Assembly: GCA_021234155.1 (NCBI GenBank)
Contig: JAJEKV010000131.1
Span: 806,001 to 870,000 of the forward strand
DNA from: Isoetes taiwanensis
Taxonomy: Eukaryota > Streptophyta > Lycopodiopsida > Isoetales > Isoetaceae
Direction of reading: 5' to 3'
DNA: 64,000 nucleotides
This document shows positions 22,501-33,321 of the stretch, piece after piece. The notes beneath the pieces were generated by a model, which had not been told where the DNA came from, ran no database searches, and saw only the letters and a list, made by a program, of their open reading frames with translations. The first letter of the stretch is position 1; each line of letters starts with the position of its first letter. The translations under genes and the position numbers were made by a program.

Positions 22501-25500
22501 TATATTACATTACCATTTTTTTCAACAGAAGAAACGATTTGTCAAAGAATGCAGGCCTCCATCATCCGACAAGACTCCAGATCAAATGATTTATCAAACA
22601 TTGCACGCCTATGTGGTCTGAGACGAACGCCTATGTGGTGTGGTCGCCGGAGCCTTCAACCTCAATCTACGAAATTTTCAGCGGCATTTTCCACGTCCGC
22701 GTTTGGGCTTTTTCCACGTCTGCTAATGGTATTTTCTACGGCGTACGTGGGACGTGCGCAGCCAATGGCCGCCCTCCCCTAGAGCTGGAGCAATCGTTGG
22801 AGCAATGCTGGGTTATTAAAGGGTGCTTGGATTTTATGACATGAAGATCCAGTTGATTCAAGGCATTGCCTCTTTGCAGGAGGATTTGATTTTATTACCA
22901 GTGTAGATCTACAAATTCGGCATAAACATGGAAGTTTAGGGCATAGAAGTTTAGGCTACGAAAAAACGTCTAGGTAACTCCTGTTTCGGATGCCACAAGC
23001 AAGTTTTTTTTTCCCTCAGGCTCTGTAGCTGGAGCTTAAAGCATATTACATTACTTATCTGCTTCTATTTTTGCAGCTTGAAGTGTTATTTGCAGTAAAC
23101 GAGTTCGGCAAGAAGTATTAGGCTATGAAAATACGAAAAACGTTGAGGTAAATCCTTCAGATGCATCCTCTGCTTCTTCCGGCATTTTTGGCTATTTTGT
23201 TTCAGAGGTCTTCCAGCGTGTTGCCTACATCTAGACTTTTTGCTGCATACAGAAGTCTTCAACAGAGGTATGCTTCCAAATGTGTGCCTGTTTCAAACAG
23301 AGTTCTTCAACCCTTTCTGCTGCTTCCAAGAAAAGTATGGTAAATGTAATAGAAGCTGTTTACGTGTCTTACTAGATCAATGCTAGCTCCACATATTGTA
23401 ATCCTACGTAAAACATGATTGTTTACATAAGATTTAAGTCTAAACATAATCTAAGATCATATCAATTTACATGTCCACTCCTTTTTCACCATTCCAAAGG
23501 CACCTAGGATTCTAAGATTTTAAGATCTTGCTAGCGAATCCGACCTCTCTGGCTGAGACCTTAGAGTTCATAACTACTTTGTTCACATTTCTAATAAGGT
23601 TATATTCTATGTATTTACTTGCTGAGTCTATGCCTGCGACCCCTTTCGATTTTTGTTTACTATTCCCTTTGATTTTTGTAAGTTTATTGTGTGTATTTTA
23701 ACTCTGTTCAAGACAAACCCTTTGCCAGAGACATGGTTTGCTGGAGGGTGGGGGGAAAATATGGCTTCTAGATGCGGTTTATGTGGGGAAGAACATGTAA
23801 AAATGGTGTTTTGGAAAACAAAAATATTTCTGGCAATGTTTCCGGCCATTTTTTTTCGAGTCTCCACTCTTCTCTCCGAAACGGCAGCCTGCTCACAGTG
23901 ATGATGGAATTTGCAGCCGGATTCTAAGGCCGATTTGATGAGTTTTTCGGGCTCTTACGTTAGTAGGAAAGGCAGAACCAGCCAGCAAGCAAACGAATAT
24001 TGGATTTTGAGGTTCAGAGTAAATGTCGGACTTGGGATTCATGGCACCAGATTTTGTGCTATGTTTGTTCCTTTATCGAACCAATCTCCTAATACTCCTT
24101 CCCATTTCATTTTTTTCAGTTGGACTTCCTTTTTTTCTTTTTTCGCTTCATTGGTGCTCACTCTGTTCTCCATTCCAGGTACAAGCCTTTCCTTATGTCC
24201 ACAAAGCGACTCACTTGGTTGCCTTCATTTCCTGGTTTTGCACAGACTCTTTTCATCCAGAAAGGTTTTCCACAGGATCTCAAGATTTTTTTCCAACTTT
24301 GGATATGGCCAGTTCTCTAGCTTTTGTATTTGATAAAGCCATTTGGTGGCTTTTGACAGCACGAAGAGAAATGCATTTGCAGGTAAAGTTGTTGCATTCA
24401 AGAGTTGTTACGATTGCTATGAGAAAGTTGAATATGCAGATCAAATTCAACACTTCTTGCTTTCTTGCTGGATCGCTTTTGCCTTCGCAACCGTGATCAG
24501 AAACCTTAACCCTATTTTGAATCATCATCCCTTGCTTATAGAATGCTTTGGGTTATTTTCGTCAAATTACAGGCAGGTGTTTAGAGGATCTTTTCTCATG
24601 AAAGACATCCGTGCAGATGCATTTGAGATCATGCATTAGCTGCAAGTGTCCTATCAAAAAAAGGTAAGCTCCCATGCTCAAATTCGGTGCTCGATGGGTT
24701 TCTTTTTCCCATTTTTTTCCTGCTCTTTGACCACATTTTTTCTTCTTTTTCTTCCTGCAGATGAATCCTTCCAAAGCAGTTGCATGAGATGAGCGTTTGA
24801 AGGTTTCCCCAAAATATGATTGTCCAGGCATTATTTTTTAAGTGGTTCAGGGGCTGATTTTTGGCATTTTGTTTGGCCATCGGGATAGCTTGCAGCATTA
24901 AGAGAGGAAGTGAGCTTGCAGCAGAAGGAAGTTCATTGCATGTTAAGTGCAGGTTTTAGAATCCAGCTCCACATTTTCTCTGAAGGTTTACTTTTATTAG
25001 AGGTGTTCTTTCAAGTTTCTAGGAAATTGTACTTTATACTATCATCTTAATCTCTCAATCCTGTCTATTGAAGCAGTTTTCATGGCATATACATCTTGGT
25101 TTTACTTTGAGCTCCTCTAAAAACTGTCTCAGGCATTATAGATAAGCCTATATTTGCAGTCTGCTATTTTCCAGTGATTTGTTAAAAGCATTTGGGTCTT
25201 CTTGCAAAATGTATTGCAATACAACGTCCTCATATTGCCAAAGGTTCTTTGTAGGTAGGATTTGGACCATTTTCTAAAGTTTGGCATTTGTTACAGCAGC
25301 ATTACTCTTCTCCAAAAAGAGCTGAATTAAGGTATGATGCAAACTTGATGGACAGATTTGTAAGATGGGACTTTTTTTCTATTACAGGGCATAGCTTATG
25401 CTTCCTTTTTTCCTTTACTGTGTGCCATGCTTCGATAGGCCATATGAACATGTAGATTATTTGAGCTTTTGATTTAATGGCATTATTTACGGGCTTATTA

Positions 25501-26000
25501 TGTACACCGGTAATATTTTCACTTAAAATTGAAAAGACTTGCTATGATCATTGCTTTCTCATTCCTCTAGCATAATAAATTGGCAGCTTATAGCCATTGA
25601 TTTGCTGCTACGTGACTATAAGAACAAGCAGGTCAAATTGCCATTGATTAATAAAAGCCCCTGCTTGAATTGTTATGATGCAACATACATTTGGCAGCTC
25701 AACGCTTCTATGGGCCTTACAGCTTTATTCGCCTTTTGTCTTTGTACATTCTTCAGCATTTGTAATGGCAATTCCATTTGCTGTGCGGCAAAGAGCTTTC
25801 CACCTTACTTTCTCCATCACTTCTTTTTTATCTGTCTGATCGTGGTATGAAGCAATACTGTCTTTTTTTGTCTCCTTGATCGTGGTATGTAGCGATGGCA
25901 TTGGAAATCTACCTCTGTTCGTGTCTGCATCTTGAGTTCCAGTTCAGGTTCGAGTCTGCATCCCAGAACGGCAGGTAAGCAATCTTTTTGTTATGCCAAA
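19503..26000. other. mostly gene-free stretch with scattered repeats
   Basis: Apart from the repeat at 21197-21430 I can support no gene. Several open frames between 23900 and 24640 (for example 24343-24639, about 98 residues) have pyrimidine-rich tracts ending in CAG nearby, as exons would. I recognise no protein, and they may be chance. A block at 22650-22745 repeats a TTTTCCACGTC / TTTTCTACGGCGTACG theme. Confidence 0.3.
21197..21430 (+). repeat. short dispersed repeat, copy 2, plus internal duplication
   Basis: 21286-21345 matches 18848-18905. In addition, the flanks 21199-21236 and 21378-21420 both carry a TTTAAGGCATGCTTTGAACATG-type sequence, so a short segment has been duplicated locally. 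Confidence 0.55.
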
Positions 26001-26080
26001 GGCCCCTCTGGGCTTCTTTTCGGAAGGTCTTCTTTCACTCGTCAGCAAGCTTTCCCTTCCGGAAAGAAGCCCAGGAGGCC
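26001..26080. repeat. inverted repeat with 26-27 bp arms
   Basis: 26001-26027 (GGCCCCTCTGGGCTTCTTTT...) pairs with 26055-26080 (...GAAAGAAGCCCAGGAGGCC), with few mismatches, around a 27-base loop. It lies just upstream of the LTR remnant. Confidence 0.75.
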
Positions 26081-26108
26081 TTTCCCTTATACAAATTGTC
26101 TGTTACAT

Positions 26109-26204
26109 GGTCCAAGCTATGCCATTGTCATTCACGAGTTTACAATATGAATTTTTGGTCCAAGCTATGCCATTGTTATTCACGAGTTTACAATATGAAT
26201 TTGT
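26109..26204. repeat. 48-bp tandem duplication
   Basis: 26109-26156 and 26157-26204 are two copies starting GGTCCAAGCTATGCCATTGT. They differ at two or three positions, so the duplication is recent. Confidence 0.85.
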
Positions 26205-26239
26205 GCCTGCATATGTATTTGCAATACGTGTCGACGCAC

Positions 26240-26518
26240 TACGTGCATGCGTGACACTTGGCGTGATCTCATCCATTGGAGTGGCGCGATCCTGACTGTG
26301 GGCTTAGTTATATAAGGTGGCACCTCCTTCTTGTCGAACCATTCCAGTTCAATGCCAGTCTTGAGCCTTCTAGGCATCTGTCTCTTGTTCCTGCTTGTCT
26401 TCAAGCCATTGTACTCTTGATTTCTGTTCATATATCAGATTCGCTACTGATCTTGGCATATTTCTTCTGTATTTCTTGCATATTTTCCACGTATTTTCCT
26501 TGTTTTCGCGTAGGTTCA
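26240..26518 (+). repeat. 5' LTR remnant of gypsy element A
   Basis: This is the reverse complement of 40377-40657. Shared blocks include GTGCATGCGTGACACTTGG, GATCTCATCCATTGGAGT, AGCCTTCTAGGCATCTGTCT, ATTTTCCACGTATTTTCCTT and TTTTCGC(G/A)TAGGTTCA. A TATA element (TTATATAAGG, about 26308) is conserved in place. The left part of the LTR is missing or diverged. The end is placed at the last shared CA, and no standard primer site follows. Confidence 0.75.
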
Positions 26519-26604
26519 TGGCAGTTTGAACTGGAATCCCTTACTGATTCTTGCCTGCTCTGACCCTAAGTATTTTTTTGCTTATATTTGGTGATTTTGT
26601 ATGT

Positions 26605-27070
26605 ATGGAGGAGGTTTCGGCTTTATTACAGCAGGTCCAGTAGCTTGTTCAAGTTGTAGTTGGATAATAAAGATCTTAAGGAACGTGTTGCTTCACATGA
26701 ATCCGCTTCTAGCTCTGGATTGAGGCTATCAGAACCTAAGGTTAGCTTGCCAGAAAAGTTTGACGGCACTCGGTCCAAGCTTCGTGGTTTTTTGAATCAG
26801 ATCAAGCTTGTGATCCAGCTCATCCTCATAGGTATCCTACAGCCCAGGAACAAGTTGGGTTGATTAGTTCTCTCCTTATAGGGCGCGAACTCTAAGTTAG
26901 TTTGCTCCCTTATTGGAGAAAGGAGCCCTAGAGTTGCAAGATTTTGCTACTTTCACTGCAGAACTCCAGGCATGCTTTGGAGATATCGATCGTCAGCGCA
27001 CGACAGTCACAAAACTTTGCAATCTAAGGCAAGGCTCTCGTCCAGCTTCAGTATATGCATTGGAATTTCG
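26605..27070 (+). pseudogene. gag of gypsy element A, amino part
   Basis: From the ATG at 26605 it reads MEEVSALLQQVQ, then a stop, then SLPEKFDGTRSKLRGFLNQI and, after a frameshift, DFATFTAELQACFGDIDRQR and SRPASVYALEFR. These are typical retrotransposon gag blocks (FDG..K.RGFL.Q, F..FTAELQ..FGD). The frame breaks off after EFR at about 27070 and resumes at about 28857 in FWDDVALRD, so the gag is split by a 1.8 kb insertion. Confidence 0.8.
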
Positions 27071-28856
27071 TTTTTATGATTGCGAAAAAGTTCTTCTGTA
27101 GATGTGTCCCTGATGTAATTCTTGGTTTGAATGTTGCAGCCAGAAGAACGTCATTACATGCCAAACATGTTTGATGGAACAATTGAATGTGCAAACATGG
27201 GATCGGTGCAGGGAGCTTTATCCTATTGCTACATCTGACGAGAGAATTGTTCAGTACGCTCCAAATTTTGAAGGCTGGGTAAGCATGCCTTGGGCGTTTA
27301 GGTAGCGTAGAATTGCAAATGTTTAATTTTTTTGTGGTTTTGCAGAGTAAGAAGAAAAACAAGGACCTACCAGAAGGTTTCATGCACCTTGTAAGGATTG
27401 CTCGGGAAGAAAGAACTTTGGCAGAGCGTCGGACTGTGGAGGTCGCAGAAACAGACTATGAAACGTTTACTTTATTCGACCAAAACAATCTTTACTCAGT
27501 TGTACATGGGGACTGCACCAAGCTTGTAGCGAGTGTGAAGCCACAAGATTTTACGCTAATCATTGCTGACATTCCCACGGCTTCAAGATTAAAAGGCAAC
27601 CGATAACGATGGCGTTCCTTTTAAGCATGCGATTTCAACGAATTTATAAAAGGCTTAATGAAGATCACTACTGCCTAGACAACGGGCGGTTAGTGGTATT
27701 TCACTCCAAAGATGCAAAGTTGGTCTTGTTGAAGCCCGACTTCAAAAATCACTTTGGATCTCGACCAAGCCGGTTTACGAGAACATAGTCCGGGTACTCT
27801 TTGTATTCCGGAATACACCACTTGTCATTTTCTTTAGTTCTTTGACCAATGCCCTTTCTCTTGAAGGTACAAAACTAATATAAATTACCATCTTTGGAGG
27901 CCTCGGTGTTGTTAAGCAAAGTGGAAATATCTGACGTTGGTTAGTGGAGCCGATGGCAAGAGGACCATGGAGCATTTCAACATACACCTGACCGACTTCT
28001 CAAATGTTTTAGAGTTTCTGCGATTGTTACGGAAAGGCTGCAAGACCCCAGTGCAATGTGGCAGAATTGTGAACCACTATCGAAGCCTCAAAACTCATCA
28101 ACCATCTCATTGACATGTTTTTCGTCCGGAGATTGGGTGCTTGATCGTTCTCGGCTCTGGTACCACCATTGCATGTGCACTCAAGAAGGCCCGAAATTGT
28201 GTGGGTGGACATAGACAAGGAGGTTGTGAACTTCATTAAGATGAGATTGGCCGCCTTACCAAACCTTCCGATGAGAATCAAGAGCTAGGCCAAATCCTCA
28301 TCCGATTATGCCAAGTTGACATCATCGAGATTCAGCCACCTCTCCACGAGCTCGTTGACTTAAGAGGTTGATTTTGTAGAGCTAAAAAGAAGTTGCCTAG
28401 GGTTGTTAATCCGGAAGACAAAGCTGCAGAAGAACGGGTTACTTCACCGGACAAGCAGCAGTCGACAACAAAAGAACAGCCTGAGACAAGCAAGAAGGCT
28501 GATGATGAGTATATCTTGGACCTTTGAATTCAAAGCTGACTAACAAATTATTATTAACATTGCCAAAATTGATGTGTTACCAAAATATCTGAAATATATT
28601 TTTTTTTTCATCCCACATATGATGGTTTTTTTTGTAACACTTTGAGAGATTTACATTGCATTTCTAAAATTTGCTCTTTTCATGTATGTTATTTTACAAA
28701 AACAAGTTCTCCCCTGCATGAGGGGCCAAAATTAGGATAACAAAAAATTGAAGTATTGAAAAATCTCAACCTCAGCCCAAAAAGATCACTTTCTGGATCA
28801 TGTTGTGTTTTTTACAGGGAATCTTTGAAACGGGAGTTCTGCAACACTCCCGTTTC
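27071..28856 (+). mobile_element. 1.8 kb insertion in gag carrying a host-type gene fragment
   Basis: Gag similarity stops at about 27070 and picks up at about 28857 at the next expected residues. The insert begins inside what looks like an intron, carries two further methyltransferase exons or more, a 3' untranslated part, and ends on the perfect hairpin GAAACGGGAGT/ACTCCCGTTTC (28827-28856). A 3'-terminal hairpin and capture of intron-bearing gene pieces suggest a Helitron-like element. The CTRR end of classical Helitrons is not seen, so the class is uncertain. Confidence 0.5.
27140..28528 (+). pseudogene. DNA methyltransferase relic (beta-class N6/N4 amino-MTase type), intron-bearing and frameshifted
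   Basis: Exon 27140-27278 reads QKNVITCQTCLMEQLNVQTW and RCRELYPIATSDERIVQYAP. A GT-AG intron lies at 27279-27345. The next exon reads SKKKNKDLPEGFMHLVRIAR, then LYSVVHGDCTKLVASVKP and LIIADIP. Further on, in changing frames, come NGRLVVFHSKDAKLVLLK (about 27684), LGSGTTIACALKKARNCVG (about 28157-28215), VDIDKEVVNFIKMRLAALP and a charged tail ending DDEYILDL at 28528. The order 'GDC...ADIP' (motif IV position, usually DPPY or SPPY) before 'GSGTT..A....R...G.DID' (motif I, SAM binding) is that of beta-class N4-cytosine/N6-adenine DNA methyltransferases. Several one-base frameshifts break it, and motif IV is atypical. The 5' part is missing. A CxxC pair in the first exon might bind zinc. Confidence 0.65.
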
Positions 28857-29611
28857 AAATGCAACTCTGTTCTGGGATGATGTTGCACTTCGAGATTGTT
28901 TCCAAAGGGGGTTACGTGAGGATGTCAAAGGTATGTTGTTATCTATGGAGGATCCTCAGACTTTGGAAGAAGCCATCAGATTTGCAGTTCACTGTGGTAA
29001 TCGTCTCTTACACAAGTGCCTGTAGCCATGCTTGTCTCAGTCTCATCTGTAAAACCCAGCAGGTCCGGACCTGAGTCTATGCAAATTGATCAGGCAGTTC
29101 GAGGACCTTTATCTGCCGCCGAGAAACAGCGTCAGAGAGAGGATAATCTTTGCCTCTACTGTGGACGAGCTGGTCATATTGCTCGTAAATGCCCTCTAGA
29201 GCACCCAAATCAGTTGGTCTGTGTAGTAGGAGTCTCTTGTCAGTTGGCCGCCTTTTCTCAGACTCCTTCCACACTTCTTGATATGTTTATTCCATCGGAT
29301 AAGGTCAGCAAGACATTTTTCATCTCCATATCATTGAAAACAAAGGTTGGAAGGTTGGAAGTGTTGGTGCAACTTGATTGTGGTGCAAATGCTTTCTTTA
29401 TGGATAGTGCATTTGCCAGTAAGCATGCCATCCATAGAAGTAAGGTTGAGCATCCCAAGTTGGTCGGGGCGATTCATGAGCGAGATCTCCTCGGGTGCGA
29501 TCCGCGAGAATGTCTGCGCCTCTTTCGAGTTTTGTTCGAGGGAGTTTCTTGTAGTATTTCCTTCAATCTCATTGCTAGCCCACATGCGCCAATAGTCTTG
29601 GGTCTGCCTTA
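28857..29611 (+). pseudogene. gag carboxyl part and protease of gypsy element A
   Basis: FWDDVALRDCFQRGLREDVK and DPQTLEEAIRFAV continue gag. After a frameshift the frame 29016-29612 carries a zinc knuckle NLCLYCGRAGHIARKCP (CX2CX4HX4C, about 29149) and an aspartic protease stretch LEVLVQLDCGANAFFMDS (about 29355-29410). The catalytic motif reads LDCGAN where the family has LDSGA(N/T), a Ser-to-Cys change next to the active Asp. Confidence 0.78.
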
Positions 29612-29776
29612 GCTCAAGCTACATACCCACAGATTCATTGGCGTACTAGATCATTTCGCTTTGTTGGTTCTAGCTTTAGTTCCTATACATCTGCAGTTCA
29701 GGCCCCTGCACCAACATCGACGTCAGTCCGTGCAGTATCGTGGGCTCTTGATTCCATCCTTGCTGTTCCTGTTTCT

Positions 29777-30482
29777 GTGCCATGTTCTGATTCGACTCTT
29801 GTCTCTGCTTTAGTTCATGCCCCATATTTTGACCATGCTCTCAATGATCTTGCTCTTGCTCCTGCTCCTCCTCCTCCAGCTCCTGTTGCAGCTCATGCTC
29901 TTGCTCCTACTCTTGCTCCTGTTCATGCTCCTGCTCCTGTAGAGGCTTCCTCACGCCCTCAATTTCGCATCTCGAAGATTTTACTTCACGAGTTTATTAA
30001 ATCTGGAAGGCAAGATCCAAGTTCAGTATTTGCAATCCAGGTTCATTCATCAGCTAGCTCTGCACCGGTGAAGTCTGCCCCAATGCTCTCGGATAAATAT
30101 GGCAACTTCTCTAATGTTTTTGACAAAGTCAAGGCTAGCAAGCTTCCAGAGCATCGTCCATATGATTGTCCTATTGATTTGCCGCCCGAGACAATGCCAC
30201 CATATGGTCCGATATATGGTCTATCTCTTGTTGAGCTGAAGGTTTTGCGGGATTATACAAGAAAATTTAACCACTAGTTTCATCCGACATTTTCAGTCCC
30301 TGGCTGGAGCGTTCATCTTCTTCGTCAAAAAGAAGGATGATTCTCTGCATCTGGTCGTTGATTATCATGGCCTCAATAAAATCACAGTGCCAAATGAATA
30401 TCCTCTTCCTCTGATTCCAGAGTTGTTGGAGCGACTCCAAGGTGTGCGTTATTTTATGAAGATTGATCTTCGGGGTGCCTAT
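29777..30482 (+). pseudogene. Pro/Ala-rich linker and start of RT, gypsy element A
   Basis: A low-complexity Ala/Pro run (about 29845-29945, built on CTCCTG/GCTCCT repeats) is followed by YGNFSNVFDKVKASKLPEHR, YDCPIDLPPETMPPYGPIY and SLVELKVLRDYTRKF. A frameshift at about 30277 leads to FVKKKDDSLHLVVDYHGLNK, YPLPLIPELLERLQG and MKIDLRGAYNLL. This is the fingers and first palm part of a Ty3 RT with its first catalytic Asp (IDLRGAY). It ends abruptly at 30482, where a dispersed repeat begins, so the YVDD/FLDD box is absent. Confidence 0.82.
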
Positions 30483-30830
30483 AATCTACTTATTTAAAAA
30501 GTTTTTGGGGTGTCTTGCTGATGCCGGTGTGCCCTTTTCAGGGCGTGATGTTTGGAACTCAAAAAATCATTTTCTAGCAAAAACCACACTTTTTTGGTAT
30601 TCTTATTCCTTTCCCCTTTCAAAATAATCATAAGAAATTTTGGATGATCAAATTAATGATACGAAAGTTTGGATTTGGAATGGATGAGCAGCAATAATCT
30701 AGGGCGGTGATCTGTAAGACGGTGATCTGCTTTGATGATGGGCTGTTGTGTTCAATGCAAACGGCCTCTTCCTAAGGTTTTCCTTCCTTTATCAAGTTGT
30801 TTGCATTCGGCTAGGGCGTTCTTAGAGCTT
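30483..30830 (+). repeat. dispersed repeat, copy 2, inserted in RT
   Basis: It starts TCTACTTATTTAAAAAGTTT directly after the RT codons and matches 17145-17632 in ordered blocks. The RT does not resume after it in this window. Confidence 0.6.
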
Positions 30831-32600
30831 GGAGATGTAGGTTTCAGATTATCAAGCGATTATCAGCTTATCGTTGGCGCAGGTAGCATTTTAACACCCT
30901 AACTCTGCTGCATCTTATCTATTTTCCAGCTTCAGCTCTTGCATTTTTTCATCTGTTTTTCATCTCACTTCATCTCTTGCATTTTTTCAGATTTGAGCAT
31001 TTTTTGGTCCAATCAAACTTTTATTTGAAGCTGAACATTTGTTGCTCCCATAGCTGACCTCGATTTTTCTTTGTGAGAAGGTAAATTTCTTTTTCTTTTG
31101 GAGCTCTGCTGTAAATATTCATCTGAATCCATCCACCATATCCATTCCACCTCCGAACGTTACAGCAACAGCTTCTTTAGCAGAGGCAAATTCGCCCAAT
31201 ACCCTGTCATCTCTCCAATTTATAGAAGATTTCTATCCATGAAGCCAAGCCGGCAGTAATCGAGCTTATTTTGGAGAGATTTCAAGCAGGTAATGATCGG
31301 AATCCAGGGTTTATTATATGGGGTTTTTTGAAGGCCATTGTGATTTCTGTTCATCCCAGTCTGGGATTGCCAGACCCAAAGAATATGGTAGATTTGGGTC
31401 CAGCTCTAGCTCTAATTCTTAGCCTAACTCAATATTTACTGCATCTGCTGTAACTTTTTCATATAAACCTTCAGGCGATTTATCCACCTTGGTCACAACA
31501 AATAAAAAGTCCTTTCTCCCTTTTGTCTACCATCTGAGATATTCTAACGCTTTCGGATGTTGGACGCTGAATTCTAATCATTCTAGCAGATAAGACATTC
31601 AGAATAATACTCTCATTTTGCTCATATATGTTATATGGCTGCCTGCCTACAGGAACTCTGGTAATACCAGGAAGATCCACCACTGTCAGATATGGGCATT
31701 CTTGGAAATCTTGGGCATTCTTGGTCTTTTATTTCTTGGAAATCTTGAGCCTGAGTTCCAAAAATCCGCACAAAACATGGGGAAGTCCAATAAAAAAACA
31801 TCACTTGCTGTGGCCAACAACCCCTCATACATGATGCCCATCAATGAAACTAAGTCTGCTAGAAAGAGATGATTGGCACACAAACGAGCTGCAAAGGGTA
31901 GAGCTTTGAAACTAGCACATAGCATGGATGTCAGAGAGATAGAGGGTGTTGAACATTCATCTGATGTTGTTGCAATGGAGGGCCAAACGGCTCAAAATGT
32001 TGTGCCTCGGCCTCAATGCCACAAGTTGCACTAGCAGAGCCAGAGCGCCTTGTGATTGAGGTTGAAATGCAATTGGTACATATGGTTATAGTAGGAGGAT
32101 CTCGCACATGGGGAGGGAGGAGGGGAGGTGTCCCGTTTCATCACATCTGAAGTCAATAGTATTAGGATGCAATTATTTCCCACAATAGATGAACAAACAG
32201 GTGATCAGCTGATGTTGCCGCACATGTGTGAATGCTCATCGGTTTAACACACCATCTCAGACCGAACTCATTGATGCATCACATCAAATATAATAGGTAA
32301 CCCCTCCTACACGACACTTGAGAATGAAAGTAATACTCAGAGAAGCAAACGCTTGCGGCGCAAAAGAATGGCAAAGAAAAGAGCCTTGAGGTCACTACAT
32401 ACTATTGGTAATGATACAGAATTGCGAAATGAACAATGTCACGTTGGACAGGTGTCTGCAACAGTAGCAGATGCTAATGTTGATCAATTAATAAGCTTAA
32501 CATGTAACCCTTCCTGTGCCTAATCTTGTACAAATAACGGAACAACCACCTATTCAAAAGTTATTAAGCCCGGCAACGCTATCTTATAATATCGCATTTG
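30831..32600. other. gene-poor stretch with two related Lys/Arg-rich scraps
   Basis: About 31820-31960 and about 32300-32420 encode similar basic pieces: NNPSYMMPINETKSARKR, then a stop and HKRAAKGRALK; and TNPSYTTLENESNTQRSKRL-like sequence with RRKRMAKKRALRSLH. They look like two copies of one broken ORF, possibly the amino end of a transposon protein. Nothing else is recognised. Confidence 0.3.
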
Positions 32601-32639
32601 GGTATAGATAGGTACATCCATATTTTAAAGTTAAAAGGA

Positions 32640-33068
32640 CAATTTTAAAATAAAAAGGGGCGTGGCTGATAACGGTCCGCGACCCCTTCGGCCAAAATAG
32701 CCTGAGGTTGTACCAGAACCTCCAGATTCTGAGAAAAAGGATCGATTTGGTTCAGAAAAGGGCCGAATCCATGATATTTCAAACCGAATCCCTATTATTA
32801 GATAGTATTTACCTTTTTAGATGGATATTTATGATCAGAAAAGGTCCATCCGGAAATAGGGTAATCTGGCCTTATAAATGTAACTGTTTTTCTCCTCTGA
32901 ACACAGAAATCCGGCCTTGCAGTAGTTAGTGTTGATCAAACTTGCCTTCTAAAATTTAGGACTCTTGGTTGCGGTTGTTACAACAAGAAACGATTCTTGT
33001 AGAAAAGCCTGGCCCGGTTGGGTGTTGTGTTCTCTTTTGTTGTATCAAGTTGGTATCAGTGTTGTATC
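32640..33068 (+). repeat. Copia-type LTR end (left border not fixed)
   Basis: The sequence holds a TATA-like CTTATAAATG (about 32870), a U5-like GT-rich end (about 33020-33068) and is followed directly by a primer site. The left border is a guess from TGATAACGG at about 32668. No second copy lies in the window, so LTR identity rests on the primer site. Confidence 0.45.
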
Positions 33069-33069
33069 A

Positions 33070-33084
33070 AGTTGGTATCAGAGC
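33070..33084 (+). other. primer-binding site TTGGTATCAGAGC
   Basis: This is a match to the common plant Copia primer site for initiator Met tRNA. A partial copy (GTTGTATCAAGTTGGTATCAG) lies just upstream at about 33041-33061, so the LTR/primer junction has been duplicated. No gag or pol follows; the SRC2-like gene begins 240 bases downstream. Confidence 0.7.
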
Positions 33085-33146
33085 TAGTCCGCTCTTGAAC
33101 CTGTGACAATGGCACACCGTTATGGTATGTAGGCTACGCTGAGCTT

Positions 33147-33158
33147 TTTCATATAAAA
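33147..33158 (+). promoter_or_regulatory. TATA box of the SRC2-like gene
   Basis: CATATAAAACCCAA lies 170 bases upstream of the ATG at 33322, in a pyrimidine-rich leader. It is the best TATA candidate for this gene. Confidence 0.45.
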
Positions 33159-33321
33159 CCCAATATTTCTCTCATCAGCCAAGCCATTACCCATTCCAAG
33201 CAATCTTAGAAGCTCATCCATCCTTTCTATTCTCTTTGAACTCAGTGCGTTTGATCCTGCTTTATCGTTTACGAATCAGTGTGTGATCCTGTTGTGCTTT
33301 TGATTCTGCATTATAATCCAA

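Noticed and set aside
24023..24496. 157-residue plus-strand frame rich in Phe/Leu/Ser
   Set aside because: Pyrimidine-rich sequence gives such frames by chance. No motif is recognised, and overlapping frames are equally open.
31271..31453. 60-residue frame suggestive of an exon
   Set aside because: It has no recognisable motif or splice partner, and neighbouring frames are equally open.
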